The position numbers and the translations under genes are program-made. This document shows positions 5,796 to 13,306 of a stretch of 15,904 nucleotides of DNA, one piece after another. Location of the stretch: positions 1 to 15,904 of the forward strand of contig USHX01000028.1 in assembly GCA_900554565.1 (NCBI GenBank). The letters run 5' to 3'. Under the pieces are notes generated by a model. That model was given only the letters and a program-made list of their open reading frames with translations. It was not told where the DNA came from and did no database searches. Every line of letters begins with the position of its first letter. Positions within the stretch are counted from its first letter, which is position 1. This DNA comes from an uncultured Clostridium sp. (GTDB lineage: Bacteria; Bacillota; Clostridia; TANB77; CAG-508).

Positions 5796-7643
5796 TTATT
5801 TATTGTCTCCATCATCTTCAACTTTGTAGTCTGCATCATATACATTTCCATTTTCATCTGTTTTTGGTCCTTCTGCATTTGCTGCATTTGGATCTACACC
5901 AGCATTTGGATTTGCATTTTTGTATAATTGTTCTGACATATCATAAAATACTTTTGTTAGTTTTTCAGTTGCTTCTTTTATTTTAGCTGTATCGTTTGTT
6001 TCAAGAGCTTTTTTAGTGTTATCAATTTCAGCTTCTACTTTTGCTTTTTCTTCTCCACTAATTTTGTCTCCTAAATCTGTTAATGTTTTTTCACTATTAT
6101 ATACTAAACTTTCAGCATTGTTTCTAACTTCAATTTCTTCTTTTTTCTTTTTATCTTCTTCAGCATGTGCTTCAGCATCTTTTACTGCTCTATCAATATC
6201 ATCATCTGTTAAGTTTGTTGATGCAGTAATTGATACATTTTGGCTGTTTCCTGTTGCCATATCTTTTGCAGATACGTGCACAATTCCGTTAGCATCTATA
6301 TCAAATGTTACTTCGATTTGTGGAACTCCTCTTGGTGCTGCTGGAATTCCTGTTAATTGGAATCTTCCTAATGTTTTATTATATGCAGCCATTTCTCTTT
6401 CACCTTGTAATACGTGAACTTCTACTGATGTTTGACCATCTGCTGCTGTTGAGAATATTTGTGATTTTTTAGTTGGTATTGTTGTGTTTCTTTCAATTAA
6501 TTTTGTAAATACTCCACCATATGTTTCAATACCTAATGATAATGGTGTTACATCTAGTAATACTAAGTCTTTTACATCTCCAGATAATACACCACCTTGA
6601 ATAGCTGCACCAATTGCAACACATTCATCTGGGTTTATACCTTTGTCAGCATCTCTTCCTGTTATTCTTTTTACTGCTTCTTGTACAGCTGGAACTCTTG
6701 TAGAACCACCAACTAATAATACTTTATGAATGTCATTTGCTGATAATCCAGCATCTTTTAATGCTTGATTTACTGGTCCTGCTGTTGCTTCTACTAAATC
6801 ATGAATTAATTCTTCAAATTTAGCTCTTGTTAATGTTATATCTAAGTGTTTTGGTCCTGTTGAATCAGCTGTAATGAATGGTAAGTTGATTTGTGTTTGT
6901 TGTACACCTGATAATTCTATTTTAGCTTTTTCTGCTGCTTCTTTTAATCTTTGCATTGCCATTTTATCTGTTTTTAAGTCAATTCCATTTGATTTTTTGA
7001 ATTCATCAACTAAGTAATTGATAATTGCTTCATCAAAGTCATCTCCACCTAAGTGTGTGTTACCATTTGTAGCTAAAACTTCGAATACTCCATCACCAAT
7101 ATCTAATATAGAAACATCGAATGTTCCTCCACCTAAGTCATAAATTAATATTTTTTGATCTTGTTCTTTGTCCATTCCATAAGCTAAAGCTGCTGCTGTT
7201 GGTTCATTTATAATTCTTAATACTTCTAGTCCAGCAATTTTACCAGCATCTTTTGTTGCTTGTCTTTGACTATCGCTAAAGTATGCAGGTACTGTAATAA
7301 CAGCTTGTGTTACTTTTTGTCCCAAATAATTTTCTGCATCTGATTTTAATTTTTGTAAAATCATTGCTGATATTTCTTGTGGAGAGAATTTGTCTCCTTC
7401 AATATCTACTTTTTCATTTGTTCCCATTTTTCTTTTTATTGAAATAACTGTGTTATCTGGGTTTGTAACAGCTTGACGTTTTGCTATTTGCCCTACTAGT
7501 CTTTCTCCGTTTTTTGAGAATGCAACTACAGATGGAGTTGTTCTATTTCCTTCTGCATTTGGTATTACTACTGCTTCTCCTCCTTCCATAACTGCTACAC
7601 ATGAGTTTGTTGTTCCTAAGTCAATTCCTATAATTTTTCCCAT
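5796..7643 (-). CDS. dnaK: Chaperone protein DnaK (Hsp70)
   Basis: 615 aa. This is the central ATP-dependent cytosolic chaperone working with DnaJ and GrpE. Hsp70 signatures are intact: IGIDLGTTNSCVAV near the N terminus (5-18), IYDLGGGTFDVS (167-178) and VLLVGGSTRVPAV (308-320). The interdomain linker VLLD is at 361-364, and a substrate-binding domain and helical lid follow. The tail is acidic (ends VEDDGDNK). Length and the compact N-terminal domain fit Gram-positive DnaK. AAAGGAAG precedes the ATG. It lies third in the operon, 125 bp after grpE; that unusually long gap contains several inverted repeats. HrcA/CIRCE control is expected. Confidence 0.99.
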   Translation of the reverse strand: MGKIIGIDLGTTNSCVAVMEGGEAVVIPNAEGNRTTPSVVAFSKNGERLVGQIAKRQAVTNPDNTVISIKRKMGTNEKVDIEGDKFSPQEISAMILQKLKSDAENYLGQKVTQAVITVPAYFSDSQRQATKDAGKIAGLEVLRIINEPTAAALAYGMDKEQDQKILIYDLGGGTFDVSILDIGDGVFEVLATNGNTHLGGDDFDEAIINYLVDEFKKSNGIDLKTDKMAMQRLKEAAEKAKIELSGVQQTQINLPFITADSTGPKHLDITLTRAKFEELIHDLVEATAGPVNQALKDAGLSANDIHKVLLVGGSTRVPAVQEAVKRITGRDADKGINPDECVAIGAAIQGGVLSGDVKDLVLLDVTPLSLGIETYGGVFTKLIERNTTIPTKKSQIFSTAADGQTSVEVHVLQGEREMAAYNKTLGRFQLTGIPAAPRGVPQIEVTFDIDANGIVHVSAKDMATGNSQNVSITASTNLTDDDIDRAVKDAEAHAEEDKKKKEEIEVRNNAESLVYNSEKTLTDLGDKISGEEKAKVEAEIDNTKKALETNDTAKIKEATEKLTKVFYDMSEQLYKNANPNAGVDPNAANAEGPKTDENGNVYDADYKVEDDGDNK

Positions 7644-7664
7644 TTTTATTCTTCCTTTCTTTTA

Positions 7665-7749
7665 TAGATTTAGCCAGAGAATCTAAAATCTATTCTTTTT
7701 TATATCTTTATATATGTGGTTTAATGGCTTTTTCTCTGATTTGCCATTA
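7665..7749 (-). promoter_or_regulatory. Structured leader between grpE and dnaK
   Basis: On the minus strand a 7-bp hairpin (TAATGGC/GCCATTA, plus 7722-7728 with 7743-7749) has a 14-nt loop. The loop contains CAGAGAA (complement of 7732-7738), which is complementary to TTCTCTG at 7675-7681, closer to dnaK. A second small hairpin pairs 7665-7670 with 7680-7685 and overlaps that target. The pieces could form a pseudoknot or alternative folds near the dnaK ribosome site. This is seen by eye only; no energy was computed. Confidence 0.4.
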
Positions 7750-7768
7750 TTAAAATTAATAACTTGTT

Positions 7769-8260
7769 TTAGTTTGCTACGACAACCATTGAATGTCTAA
7801 CAACTCTATTTCCTATTTTATATCCTTTTCTGTATTCTTGAGCGATTTCTTTTTCTCCTAAGTTGTCATCTTGTATACTTCCTACAGCTTCGTGTAATTC
7901 TGGGTCAAAAGTTTCTCCTAATGCTTTTATTTCTTCTACACCTTTTGATGATAAAACATCTTTAAATTGTTTTAATACTAATTCTATTCCTTGTTTGTAA
8001 TTTTCATCTGCTGTTTCTACTTTTGCAGCATTTTCTAGATTGTCAACTATTGGAAGCATTACTTCTACTACATCTGATAATATAGAATTATATAATCCTT
8101 CTCTTTCTTTTCCACTTCTCTTTTTGAAGTTTTCAAATTCAGCAAGTATTCTTTTATATCTGTCATCTAATTCTTCATAATCTTTTTTTGGAACCATATC
8201 TTCAATTTTTGTTTCTTGCTTTTTTTCATTTTTTTTGATTTCTTTTTCTTGTTCTGACAT
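7769..8260 (-). CDS. grpE: Nucleotide exchange factor GrpE
   Basis: 163 aa from the chosen start. GrpE releases ADP from DnaK and acts as a homodimer. A charged, Lys/Glu-rich N terminus and long helix precede the family core: YKRILAEFENFKKRS, then LPIVDNLENA, and the beta domain with ELHEAVG near the end and a C-terminal RHSMVVV. An upstream in-frame ATG at 8296 would add 12 residues and overlap hrcA, but it has no ribosome site. The ATG at 8260 follows AGAAGGGAA at good spacing, so I chose it. It starts 19 bp after the hrcA stop, second in the heat-shock operon. Confidence 0.95.
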   Translation of the reverse strand: MSEQEKEIKKNEKKQETKIEDMVPKKDYEELDDRYKRILAEFENFKKRSGKEREGLYNSILSDVVEVMLPIVDNLENAAKVETADENYKQGIELVLKQFKDVLSSKGVEEIKALGETFDPELHEAVGSIQDDNLGEKEIAQEYRKGYKIGNRVVRHSMVVVAN

Positions 8261-8279
8261 CTTTTCCCTTCTTCCCTTC

Positions 8280-9290
8280 TTATTCTTGATTTTCATTTAA
8301 TTTATGATTTATATATTTCATTACTGAAATTACTTTTGAGTAGTCCATTCTCTTTGGTCCTATTATTCCTATTGTTCCTAAGTCTTTTCCATTTACTTTG
8401 TGTTTGAATGTTACTACGCTGAAGTCTTTTAGTTCATCTTTTTCGTTTTCTTCACCAATATAAACCTTTATATCTTCTGCAAATCCTGAATTTAACATGT
8501 CTGCTACAACTTCTTTTGTGTCTAATATGTTTATGAAGTTTTTGGCTACTTCTAAACTATTGAATTCTGGTAAGTCAAAGGCTTTATTTGCACCTTCTAG
8601 ATATATTTTTTCATCTTCTTCTAGTACCTTTTTTATTTGCTCTATTACTGGTTTTATTACATTTATACTATATGTCATTTCATCATATAAGTATTCTTCT
8701 AATGGTCTATCTATTGTTTCTATAGGTTGCCCTTTTAGTTTGTTATTAAACATGTAGTTCATCGTTTCTACTTGTTTTTGGTTTACATCTTCATCAAATT
8801 TTATTATTGTTTCTTTTACAAGTCCTGTGTCTGTTAGTATTACTGCCATCATCATTCTTGTGCCTAATAGTACGAATTTTATTTCTTCTATTATTTGACT
8901 TGTTGTTTTTGGTCCAATTGATACTGTTGTGTAATGTGTTACTTCTGATATTGTGTTTGCTGCGATTTTTGTTAGGTCTTCTATTTCATTTACTTTTGTT
9001 TCTAATTTTGAACTAATGTATTTTATTTCTTCTACACTTATATCTTTGTCATTTATTAATTCATCTACATAGTATCTGTATCCTTTAGCTGACGGTATTC
9101 TTCCACTTGATGTATGTGTTTTGTCTAAATAACCACTTTTTTCTAGATCTGCCATTTCGTTTCTTATTGTTGCACTACTACAGTCTAGTCCATGATTTTT
9201 GGTTAGTGCATTTGAACTTACTGGCTCTGCTGTGTTTATATATTCTTCTACAATTGCTTGTAATACTTGTTTTTTCCTTTTGTCTAACAA
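8280..9290 (-). CDS. hrcA: Heat-inducible transcription repressor HrcA
   Basis: 336 aa, a typical length. It represses class I heat-shock genes by binding CIRCE; its activity depends on the GroE chaperonin, which links repression to protein-folding load (family knowledge). The N-terminal winged-helix domain is recognisable: VLQAIVEEYINTAEPVSS, SSATIRNEMADLE and GYLDKTHTSSGRIPS. The C-terminal part contains the GAF-like region and ends with VIGPKRM-like IIGPKRMDYSKVI. The start codon is TTG at 9290, supported by GAGGTG about 7 nt upstream; the nearby ATG (minus strand, in ATGAGGTGA) reads straight into a stop. It is the first gene of hrcA-grpE-dnaK-dnaJ and sits behind two CIRCE-like sites, so it should autorepress. 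Confidence 0.97.
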   Translation of the reverse strand: MLDKRKKQVLQAIVEEYINTAEPVSSNALTKNHGLDCSSATIRNEMADLEKSGYLDKTHTSSGRIPSAKGYRYYVDELINDKDISVEEIKYISSKLETKVNEIEDLTKIAANTISEVTHYTTVSIGPKTTSQIIEEIKFVLLGTRMMMAVILTDTGLVKETIIKFDEDVNQKQVETMNYMFNNKLKGQPIETIDRPLEEYLYDEMTYSINVIKPVIEQIKKVLEEDEKIYLEGANKAFDLPEFNSLEVAKNFINILDTKEVVADMLNSGFAEDIKVYIGEENEKDELKDFSVVTFKHKVNGKDLGTIGIIGPKRMDYSKVISVMKYINHKLNENQE

Positions 9291-9328
9291 TTTTTTTCAC
9301 CTCATTAATAGTTTTAATTGCTAGTCTT

Positions 9329-9355
9329 TTAGCACTCTTTTATATTGTTTGCTAA
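9329..9355 (-). promoter_or_regulatory. CIRCE operator 1 (promoter-proximal to hrcA)
   Basis: TTAGCACTC-N9-GTTTGCTAA on the plus strand. The left half-site matches the CIRCE consensus perfectly; the right half matches 7 of 9 positions of GAGTGCTAA, and the 9-bp spacing is exact. It lies downstream of the -10 and about 40 bp before the hrcA start, where bound HrcA would block initiation or early elongation. Confidence 0.93.
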
Positions 9356-9365
9356 CTTTCTATAT

Positions 9366-9392
9366 ATTATACCCTTTTTTAGCACTTGTCAA
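9366..9392 (-). promoter_or_regulatory. Promoter of the hrcA-grpE-dnaK-dnaJ operon
   Basis: On the minus strand a consensus TTGACA (9387-9392) lies within CIRCE 2, and a consensus TATAAT (9366-9371) lies between the two operators. The spacer is only 15 bp; using TAATAT at 9364-9369 as the -10 gives the usual 17. This is a vegetative sigma-A promoter controlled by repression rather than an alternative sigma. Confidence 0.85.
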
Positions 9393-9405
9393 TACGTTCT
9401 GCTAA
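9379..9405 (-). promoter_or_regulatory. CIRCE-like operator 2 (overlaps the -35)
   Basis: TTAGCACTT-N9-TTCTGCTAA on the plus strand: 8 of 9 and 6 of 9 matches to the two CIRCE half-sites with exact 9-bp spacing. The outer TTAGCA/TGCTAA core is preserved and the inner positions are degenerate. The -35 hexamer TTGACA occupies part of the spacer, which may explain the divergence. It is 50 bp upstream of operator 1, measured start to start. Confidence 0.8.
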
Positions 9406-9410
9406 TTTTA

Positions 9411-9431
9411 TTTGTGAATTTTTTGTGAATT
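9411..9431. repeat. TTTGTGAATT direct repeat with 11-bp period
   Basis: TTTGTGAATT occurs at 9411-9420 and 9422-9431, so the copies start 11 bp apart, about one helical turn. The pair lies just upstream of the heat-shock promoter (-35 at 9387-9392), between it and the divergent gene at 9539. It could bind a regulator or act as an upstream promoter element. The rest of 9432-9530 is extremely A/T-rich, with no other clear signal. Confidence 0.45.
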
Positions 9432-9538
9432 AATTTAAGTAAAAAATGTATTTTTTATTTTTTTAAAAATTTTTCATTAATGAATTTATTTCTATTTTTT
9501 TGACAATACTAAATATAAATAAATTTTTGGAGGTCTTT

Positions 9539-9970
9539 ATGGAAGATAACACACAATATATTTTAAATGAAGTCAATAAAGGTATTAAAATGGGTATGGA
9601 TTCAATATCAACTATTTCTGAGAAAGTTCAAAGTCAAGATTTAAAAAATGATTTAAAATTTCAATATGATAAATATAATGAGATTTTGAATCAAGTTAAT
9701 AACGAACTTAGTAAGTTTGGAGAATTTCCAAAGGAATTAAATCCTACGCAAAAGGCAATGGGTTGGATGGCTATTGAGTGGAATACTATGAATGATAAAA
9801 GTGATTCAAAGATTTCTGAGATGATGTTACAAGGCACTAATATGGGAATTATTGAAGGTGTAAAATTATTAAATAATAATCCTGATGCGCCTAAGCAAAC
9901 TAAAAATATTTTGAATGAATTCATTAAGTTTCAAGAGAATACTGTTGAACAATTGAAAAAATATTTATAA
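9539..9970 (+). CDS. Small all-helical protein of unknown function, ferritin-like/four-helix-bundle type
   Basis: 143 aa from ATG 9539, which has GGAGG 7 nt upstream; the in-frame ATG at 9500 lacks a ribosome site and falls in a -35-like TTGACA. The sequence looks entirely helical with four amphipathic segments. The helices are separated by turns at about GEFPKELNP and NNNPDAP. Two segments resemble each other around KGIKMGMDSIST and GTNMGIIEGVKLL. There is no signal peptide, membrane helix, cysteine or obvious catalytic residue. The overall look recalls DUF2383/ferritin-like bundles, but it lacks a clear ExxH di-metal motif. It is the only clear plus-strand gene and is divergent from the heat-shock operon. 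A -35-like TTGACA (9500-9505) has no matching -10, so the promoter is unassigned. It ends before a shared convergent terminator. Confidence 0.8.
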   Translation: MEDNTQYILNEVNKGIKMGMDSISTISEKVQSQDLKNDLKFQYDKYNEILNQVNNELSKFGEFPKELNPTQKAMGWMAIEWNTMNDKSDSKISEMMLQGTNMGIIEGVKLLNNNPDAPKQTKNILNEFIKFQENTVEQLKKYL

Positions 9971-9989
9971 TTATTTATTTGGTATAATG

Positions 9990-10053
9990 AAAATACTTAT
10001 TATATAAACTTTAAACTAAATTACGAATGAAAAGTTTATATAATAAGTATTTT
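9990..10053. terminator. Bidirectional terminator: perfect 23-bp inverted repeat
   Basis: Arms at 9990-10012 and 10031-10053 are perfectly complementary over 23 bp, with an 18-nt loop. Each arm ends in AAAA/TTTT, so each strand reads out into a U-run. It sits between the convergent ends of the helical-protein gene (9970) and murI (10068) and can serve both. The stem is unusually long and A/T-rich, with only three G-C pairs. Confidence 0.75.
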
Positions 10054-10067
10054 ATATTACTCTTTAA

Positions 10068-10829
10068 TTATTTATTTTTTACATAATAAAAAAATCTTTC
10101 TTCTTTTTGTTTAGAATTACTTGAATCAAAAAATTCGATATTTCCTTCATTTTCTCCAAGCAATTTTTTATCTTCTAATATTTCTTTTAAATGTCTTGCC
10201 AAGTTAGGTGCTCCATTGAAAAATGTAACATTCTCCCCCATTACACTTTTTATTTCATTTTGTACTAATGGATAATGTGTACAACCAAGAACTATATTTT
10301 TAATTTTTCCTTTGTATTCACTTAAATTTTCATTCAAATATTGTTCAATTTTTTTCTGATTACCTTCTTCAATAATATCTGCTAATCCTACACATGATAG
10401 CAATTCAGTTTTATGGTTATCATATTTATGATAAAGAAGATTAAATTTTTCGCTTTCTATGGTTCCCTTTGTTGCCATTACTAGAGTTGGTTTATCATAT
10501 GCATAATCATAAACCATTTTGTATGCTGGCTCTATTGCCACAAAAGGTATATTGAGATATTTTTTTCTTAGTGTTTCTACTGCTTTAGCACTAGCAGTAT
10601 TACATGCAATTACTATAGCTTTACAATTTTTCTTTATAAACATTTTTACTATATTGTCACATATTTCTATTATTTCTTCTTTACTTCTATCTCCATATGG
10701 ATTATTTTTCGAATCGCTGTAGTATATGTAATTTTCGTGTGGCATAATTTTTATTATTTCTTTTAATACTGTTACACCACCAATTCCTGAGTCAAAAACT
10801 CCTATTGGTAAATTATTTTTTTCTTGCAT
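10068..10829 (-). CDS. murI: Glutamate racemase
   Basis: 253 aa. It converts L- to D-glutamate for peptidoglycan precursors in the cytosol, without cofactor. All hallmarks are present: GVFDSGIGG (10-18), the first catalytic Cys76 in ACNTAS, and the second, Cys183, in GCTHYPL with His185. The YYSDSKNNPYG segment matches the usual Y-x-D-x-x-x-x-PYG region. Length is close to the family's ~265. It starts 10 bp after the DUF1113-like gene and should be co-transcribed with it. The ribosome site is weak (AAGTGAG). It ends at the bidirectional terminator. Confidence 0.96.
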   Translation of the reverse strand: MQEKNNLPIGVFDSGIGGVTVLKEIIKIMPHENYIYYSDSKNNPYGDRSKEEIIEICDNIVKMFIKKNCKAIVIACNTASAKAVETLRKKYLNIPFVAIEPAYKMVYDYAYDKPTLVMATKGTIESEKFNLLYHKYDNHKTELLSCVGLADIIEEGNQKKIEQYLNENLSEYKGKIKNIVLGCTHYPLVQNEIKSVMGENVTFFNGAPNLARHLKEILEDKKLLGENEGNIEFFDSSNSKQKEERFFYYVKNK

Positions 10830-10839
10830 TTTCTCACTT

Positions 10840-11532
10840 CTATTCTTGTTTTTTATTTTTAACTTTTTCTTTTACTTTTTTTATTTTTACTCTTATATCT
10901 TTTAAATTTGGATATGCATTTATAAGTCTTCTATGTAGCCATGATTTTTCTCTTAAAATTTGTTTTACTTTTTCTGTTATTTCTTCTGTATTATCTTTTA
11001 CTAATTTTGAACCTTCTACATTTACACTTGAAATAATATTTGAAGAAATAATATTATCAACTATAAATATTATAAATAGTGTTATTGAAGTCACATGTAA
11101 TGCTATTTCTGACATTGATTGGTACATATTAAATAACATTGGGTTTGTAACATACATTATAAATAAACCTAAAATTCCAAATGGTATTAACGTTTCTAAA
11201 CATATACGACCATTTATATTGAATTTTTTGTTGCTATAGTCCCACCATCTAGCATGGTATTTTTTCTCCATAAAGTAACTTGTAAAATATTCTATTATTG
11301 AGCATACTAATGTTGACATTATAAATAGTACTAATGGGTCATATGTGTATCTTTTTAAGAGAATTGTTATTGCTATTGCTCCCCAACCATATATTGGACA
11401 ATATGGTCCAATTAGAAATCCTCTGTTTATAAATTTTCCAAATTGGACATATTTGCAACCAATTTCCATACACCATCCTAAAAAAGCATATGATATAAAA
11501 AGTAAAAAATATGTTTCAATTGTTTGTATCAT
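10840..11532 (-). CDS. CmpB/DUF1113-type membrane protein (putative ABC transporter permease family)
   Basis: 230 aa. Family signatures of PF06541 (ABC_trans_CmpB) are recognisable: FLGWCMEIG near the N terminus (about residues 18-26), NRGFLIGPYCPIYGWGA (about 36-52) and HARWWDYS. Four to five membrane helices are followed by a charged, Lys-rich cytosolic C-terminal tail (about residues 185-230). Despite the family name, no ATPase or binding protein is encoded beside it in the same operon, and transport has not been shown for this group as far as I know. A good ribosome site (AAAGGAG) precedes the ATG. It is followed 10 bp later by murI, which hints at a cell-envelope link. Function remains open. 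Confidence 0.85.
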   Translation of the reverse strand: MIQTIETYFLLFISYAFLGWCMEIGCKYVQFGKFINRGFLIGPYCPIYGWGAIAITILLKRYTYDPLVLFIMSTLVCSIIEYFTSYFMEKKYHARWWDYSNKKFNINGRICLETLIPFGILGLFIMYVTNPMLFNMYQSMSEIALHVTSITLFIIFIVDNIISSNIISSVNVEGSKLVKDNTEEITEKVKQILREKSWLHRRLINAYPNLKDIRVKIKKVKEKVKNKKQE

Positions 11533-11577
11533 CTTTTATTCTCCTTTGTAAAATATTTATCTTTTTATGATATTTGT

Positions 11578-11606
11578 ATTATACTACTTTTTATTAAAAT
11601 AGACTA
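11578..11606 (-). promoter_or_regulatory. Possible promoter for the DUF1113-murI operon
   Basis: A perfect TATAAT at 11578-11583 on the minus strand lies about 45 bp before the gene start. The hexamer 17 bp upstream (11601-11606, TAGTCT) is a weak -35. It is located in the 112-bp gap after the ABC exporter genes. Confidence 0.45.
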
Positions 11607-11644
11607 TATTTTATAAATATTTTTTAGTTGTTCTAATATAAGGT

Positions 11645-13306
11645 CTAAGATATTTTACATTCCTCACTTATAATTTTCCCATTACTTATAGATACTATCT
11701 TATCACAGTTTTTTATAGTTGATAGCCTATGAGCAATTACAAAACATATTCTTCCTTTCATAATTTGATTTATTGCATTCTTTATCAGTTCTTCATTTTC
11801 ATAACTTAATGAAGATGTTACCTCATCTAAAATTATCATACTTGGGTTTTCTAATAATATCCTTGCAAAATTTATCATTTGTTTTTCTCCTTGTGATAAT
11901 AAATCTTTATTATCATTTAAATTAGTCTCATATCCCTTTTCCCAACTTACTATTTTTCTATGTAAATTTAATTTTTTACAAATCTCTTCTATTTCTTCTT
12001 TTTTTACTTTCTTATTTGCATAATTTATATTTTCATAAACATTTCCATCAAATATTACAACTTCCTGTAAAACATATCCTATTTGTTCTCTGAGACTCTT
12101 TATATCATATTTTTCATAATTTTCTCTATTTATCAAAATTTCTCCATCTTTTAAGTCATAAAATCTACATAGTAAATTCACTAAAGTTGTTTTTCCTGCC
12201 CCTGTTCTTCCTATAATTGCAACTTTTTCATTCTCATTTACCTTTAAGTTTATATCTTCTAAGATTTTCTTTTCTCCATCATATGAAAAATTAATATTTT
12301 TTAATTCTACTTGTTTTATTTTTGTTAATTTAGCTTGTCCATTGTTCTTCTCTGGTTGATGTTTTTCATTAAATTCAAGTATCTTAAGAGCTGAAATATA
12401 TGATTGATTTAACCTTCTAAAATGTTCTATTAACATATTACAGCTTTCATTTATACTTTTAGTACTATTTATAAATATTACCAAACTACCATAAGATAAT
12501 ATTCCTTCTACTACATTTAATCCACCCAAATATGTAACAATTACTATTGTAAGCAGTGAAAAAATATCATAAATTATATTATAATTTCTTATTTTTCTAT
12601 CTACATCAGAAGATTCTAGTGTATACTGATTTAGCAAATTTTTCATATTTATCAAACGTTGTTTTTCAACACCTAATGATTTTATTACTTCTATTCCATC
12701 AATTTGTTCATTTGCCCATTTTGTTATATCTATATTCAATTCTCTGATTTTATGCATCAATATAAAAGTCTTTTTATTTGATATAATTACAGAAATATAT
12801 GCTATTAAATAAAATAAGCCAATTATCAATGTTAACTTAATATCTATAAAAGAAACAATTATTAAATAAGCCATTACGCTTGAAAAACTTTCAATTGACA
12901 CTGAACCATTTTGAGTAAAAAATGTTGCAAAACTATCTGAGTCATTCATTACCAATTCAAACAATTCTCCTGTATTGCTTTTATCAATATATTCTATCTT
13001 AGAAGTAATAATTTTTTTAAAAATGTCTTTTCTCACATAATCCGAAAAATCCCTTTGTAAATGATGTCGAATTAAACATTCTACTATTCCACATATTCTC
13101 TGAATTATTATATATGACAACATTAATAAAGAAATATTTATAACTAATTTGATATTTTGGTCTTTTATTGCATCATCAATTAAAGAATATGTTAAATATT
13201 GTTCAATGCATATCCATATAATTGGGAAAATTATATGCATTAAAGTTACTATTATTATTCTTTTTTCAAATTTTCCATAATGAAACATATTTTTTAGTTT
13301 AGTCAT
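11645..13306 (-). CDS. ABC exporter half-transporter, consensus ATPase (membrane + ATP-binding domains)
   Basis: 553 aa. An N-terminal transmembrane domain (about 1-310, around six helices starting near residues 17, 56, 143, 160, 247 and 265) is fused to a nucleotide-binding domain. The domain has Walker A GRTGAGKT (366-373), Q-loop Gln414, Walker B IILDE with catalytic Glu495, and H-loop His526. Its signature motif is LSQGE (470-474) instead of LSGGQ. It overlaps the preceding ABC gene by 8 bp (ATGACTAA), a sign of translational coupling and heterodimer assembly. AGGAG precedes the ATG. The two proteins should form one exporter; the substrate is not evident, and no peptidase C39 domain, precursor peptide or resistance gene is adjacent. 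A drug, lipid or peptide cargo is possible. Confidence 0.93.
   Translation of the reverse strand: MTKLKNMFHYGKFEKRIIIVTLMHIIFPIIWICIEQYLTYSLIDDAIKDQNIKLVINISLLMLSYIIIQRICGIVECLIRHHLQRDFSDYVRKDIFKKIITSKIEYIDKSNTGELFELVMNDSDSFATFFTQNGSVSIESFSSVMAYLIIVSFIDIKLTLIIGLFYLIAYISVIISNKKTFILMHKIRELNIDITKWANEQIDGIEVIKSLGVEKQRLINMKNLLNQYTLESSDVDRKIRNYNIIYDIFSLLTIVIVTYLGGLNVVEGILSYGSLVIFINSTKSINESCNMLIEHFRRLNQSYISALKILEFNEKHQPEKNNGQAKLTKIKQVELKNINFSYDGEKKILEDINLKVNENEKVAIIGRTGAGKTTLVNLLCRFYDLKDGEILINRENYEKYDIKSLREQIGYVLQEVVIFDGNVYENINYANKKVKKEEIEEICKKLNLHRKIVSWEKGYETNLNDNKDLLSQGEKQMINFARILLENPSMIILDEVTSSLSYENEELIKNAINQIMKGRICFVIAHRLSTIKNCDKIVSISNGKIISEECKIS

Noticed and set aside
6016..6417. 133-aa open frame opposite dnaK
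   Set aside because: It is a Ser-rich shadow of the DnaK C-terminal coding region; no recognisable domain.
8258..8296. Longer GrpE start at 8296
   Set aside because: No ribosome site upstream and it would overlap hrcA; the ATG at 8260 has a strong site.
9500..9538. Longer start of the helical protein at 9500
   Set aside because: No ribosome site and the codons coincide with a -35-like TTGACA; ATG 9539 follows GGAGG at ideal spacing.
10805..11239. 144-aa hydrophobic plus-strand frame opposite the DUF1113-like gene
   Set aside because: It is antisense to a gene with clear family motifs and good ribosome site; the hydrophobicity arises from the T-rich complement.
11598..11630. Hairpin TAAAATA/TATTTTA after the ABC exporter genes as terminator
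   Set aside because: Only seven A-T pairs with a bulge, no G-C pairs and no clean U-tract; it overlaps the candidate promoter of the next operon.
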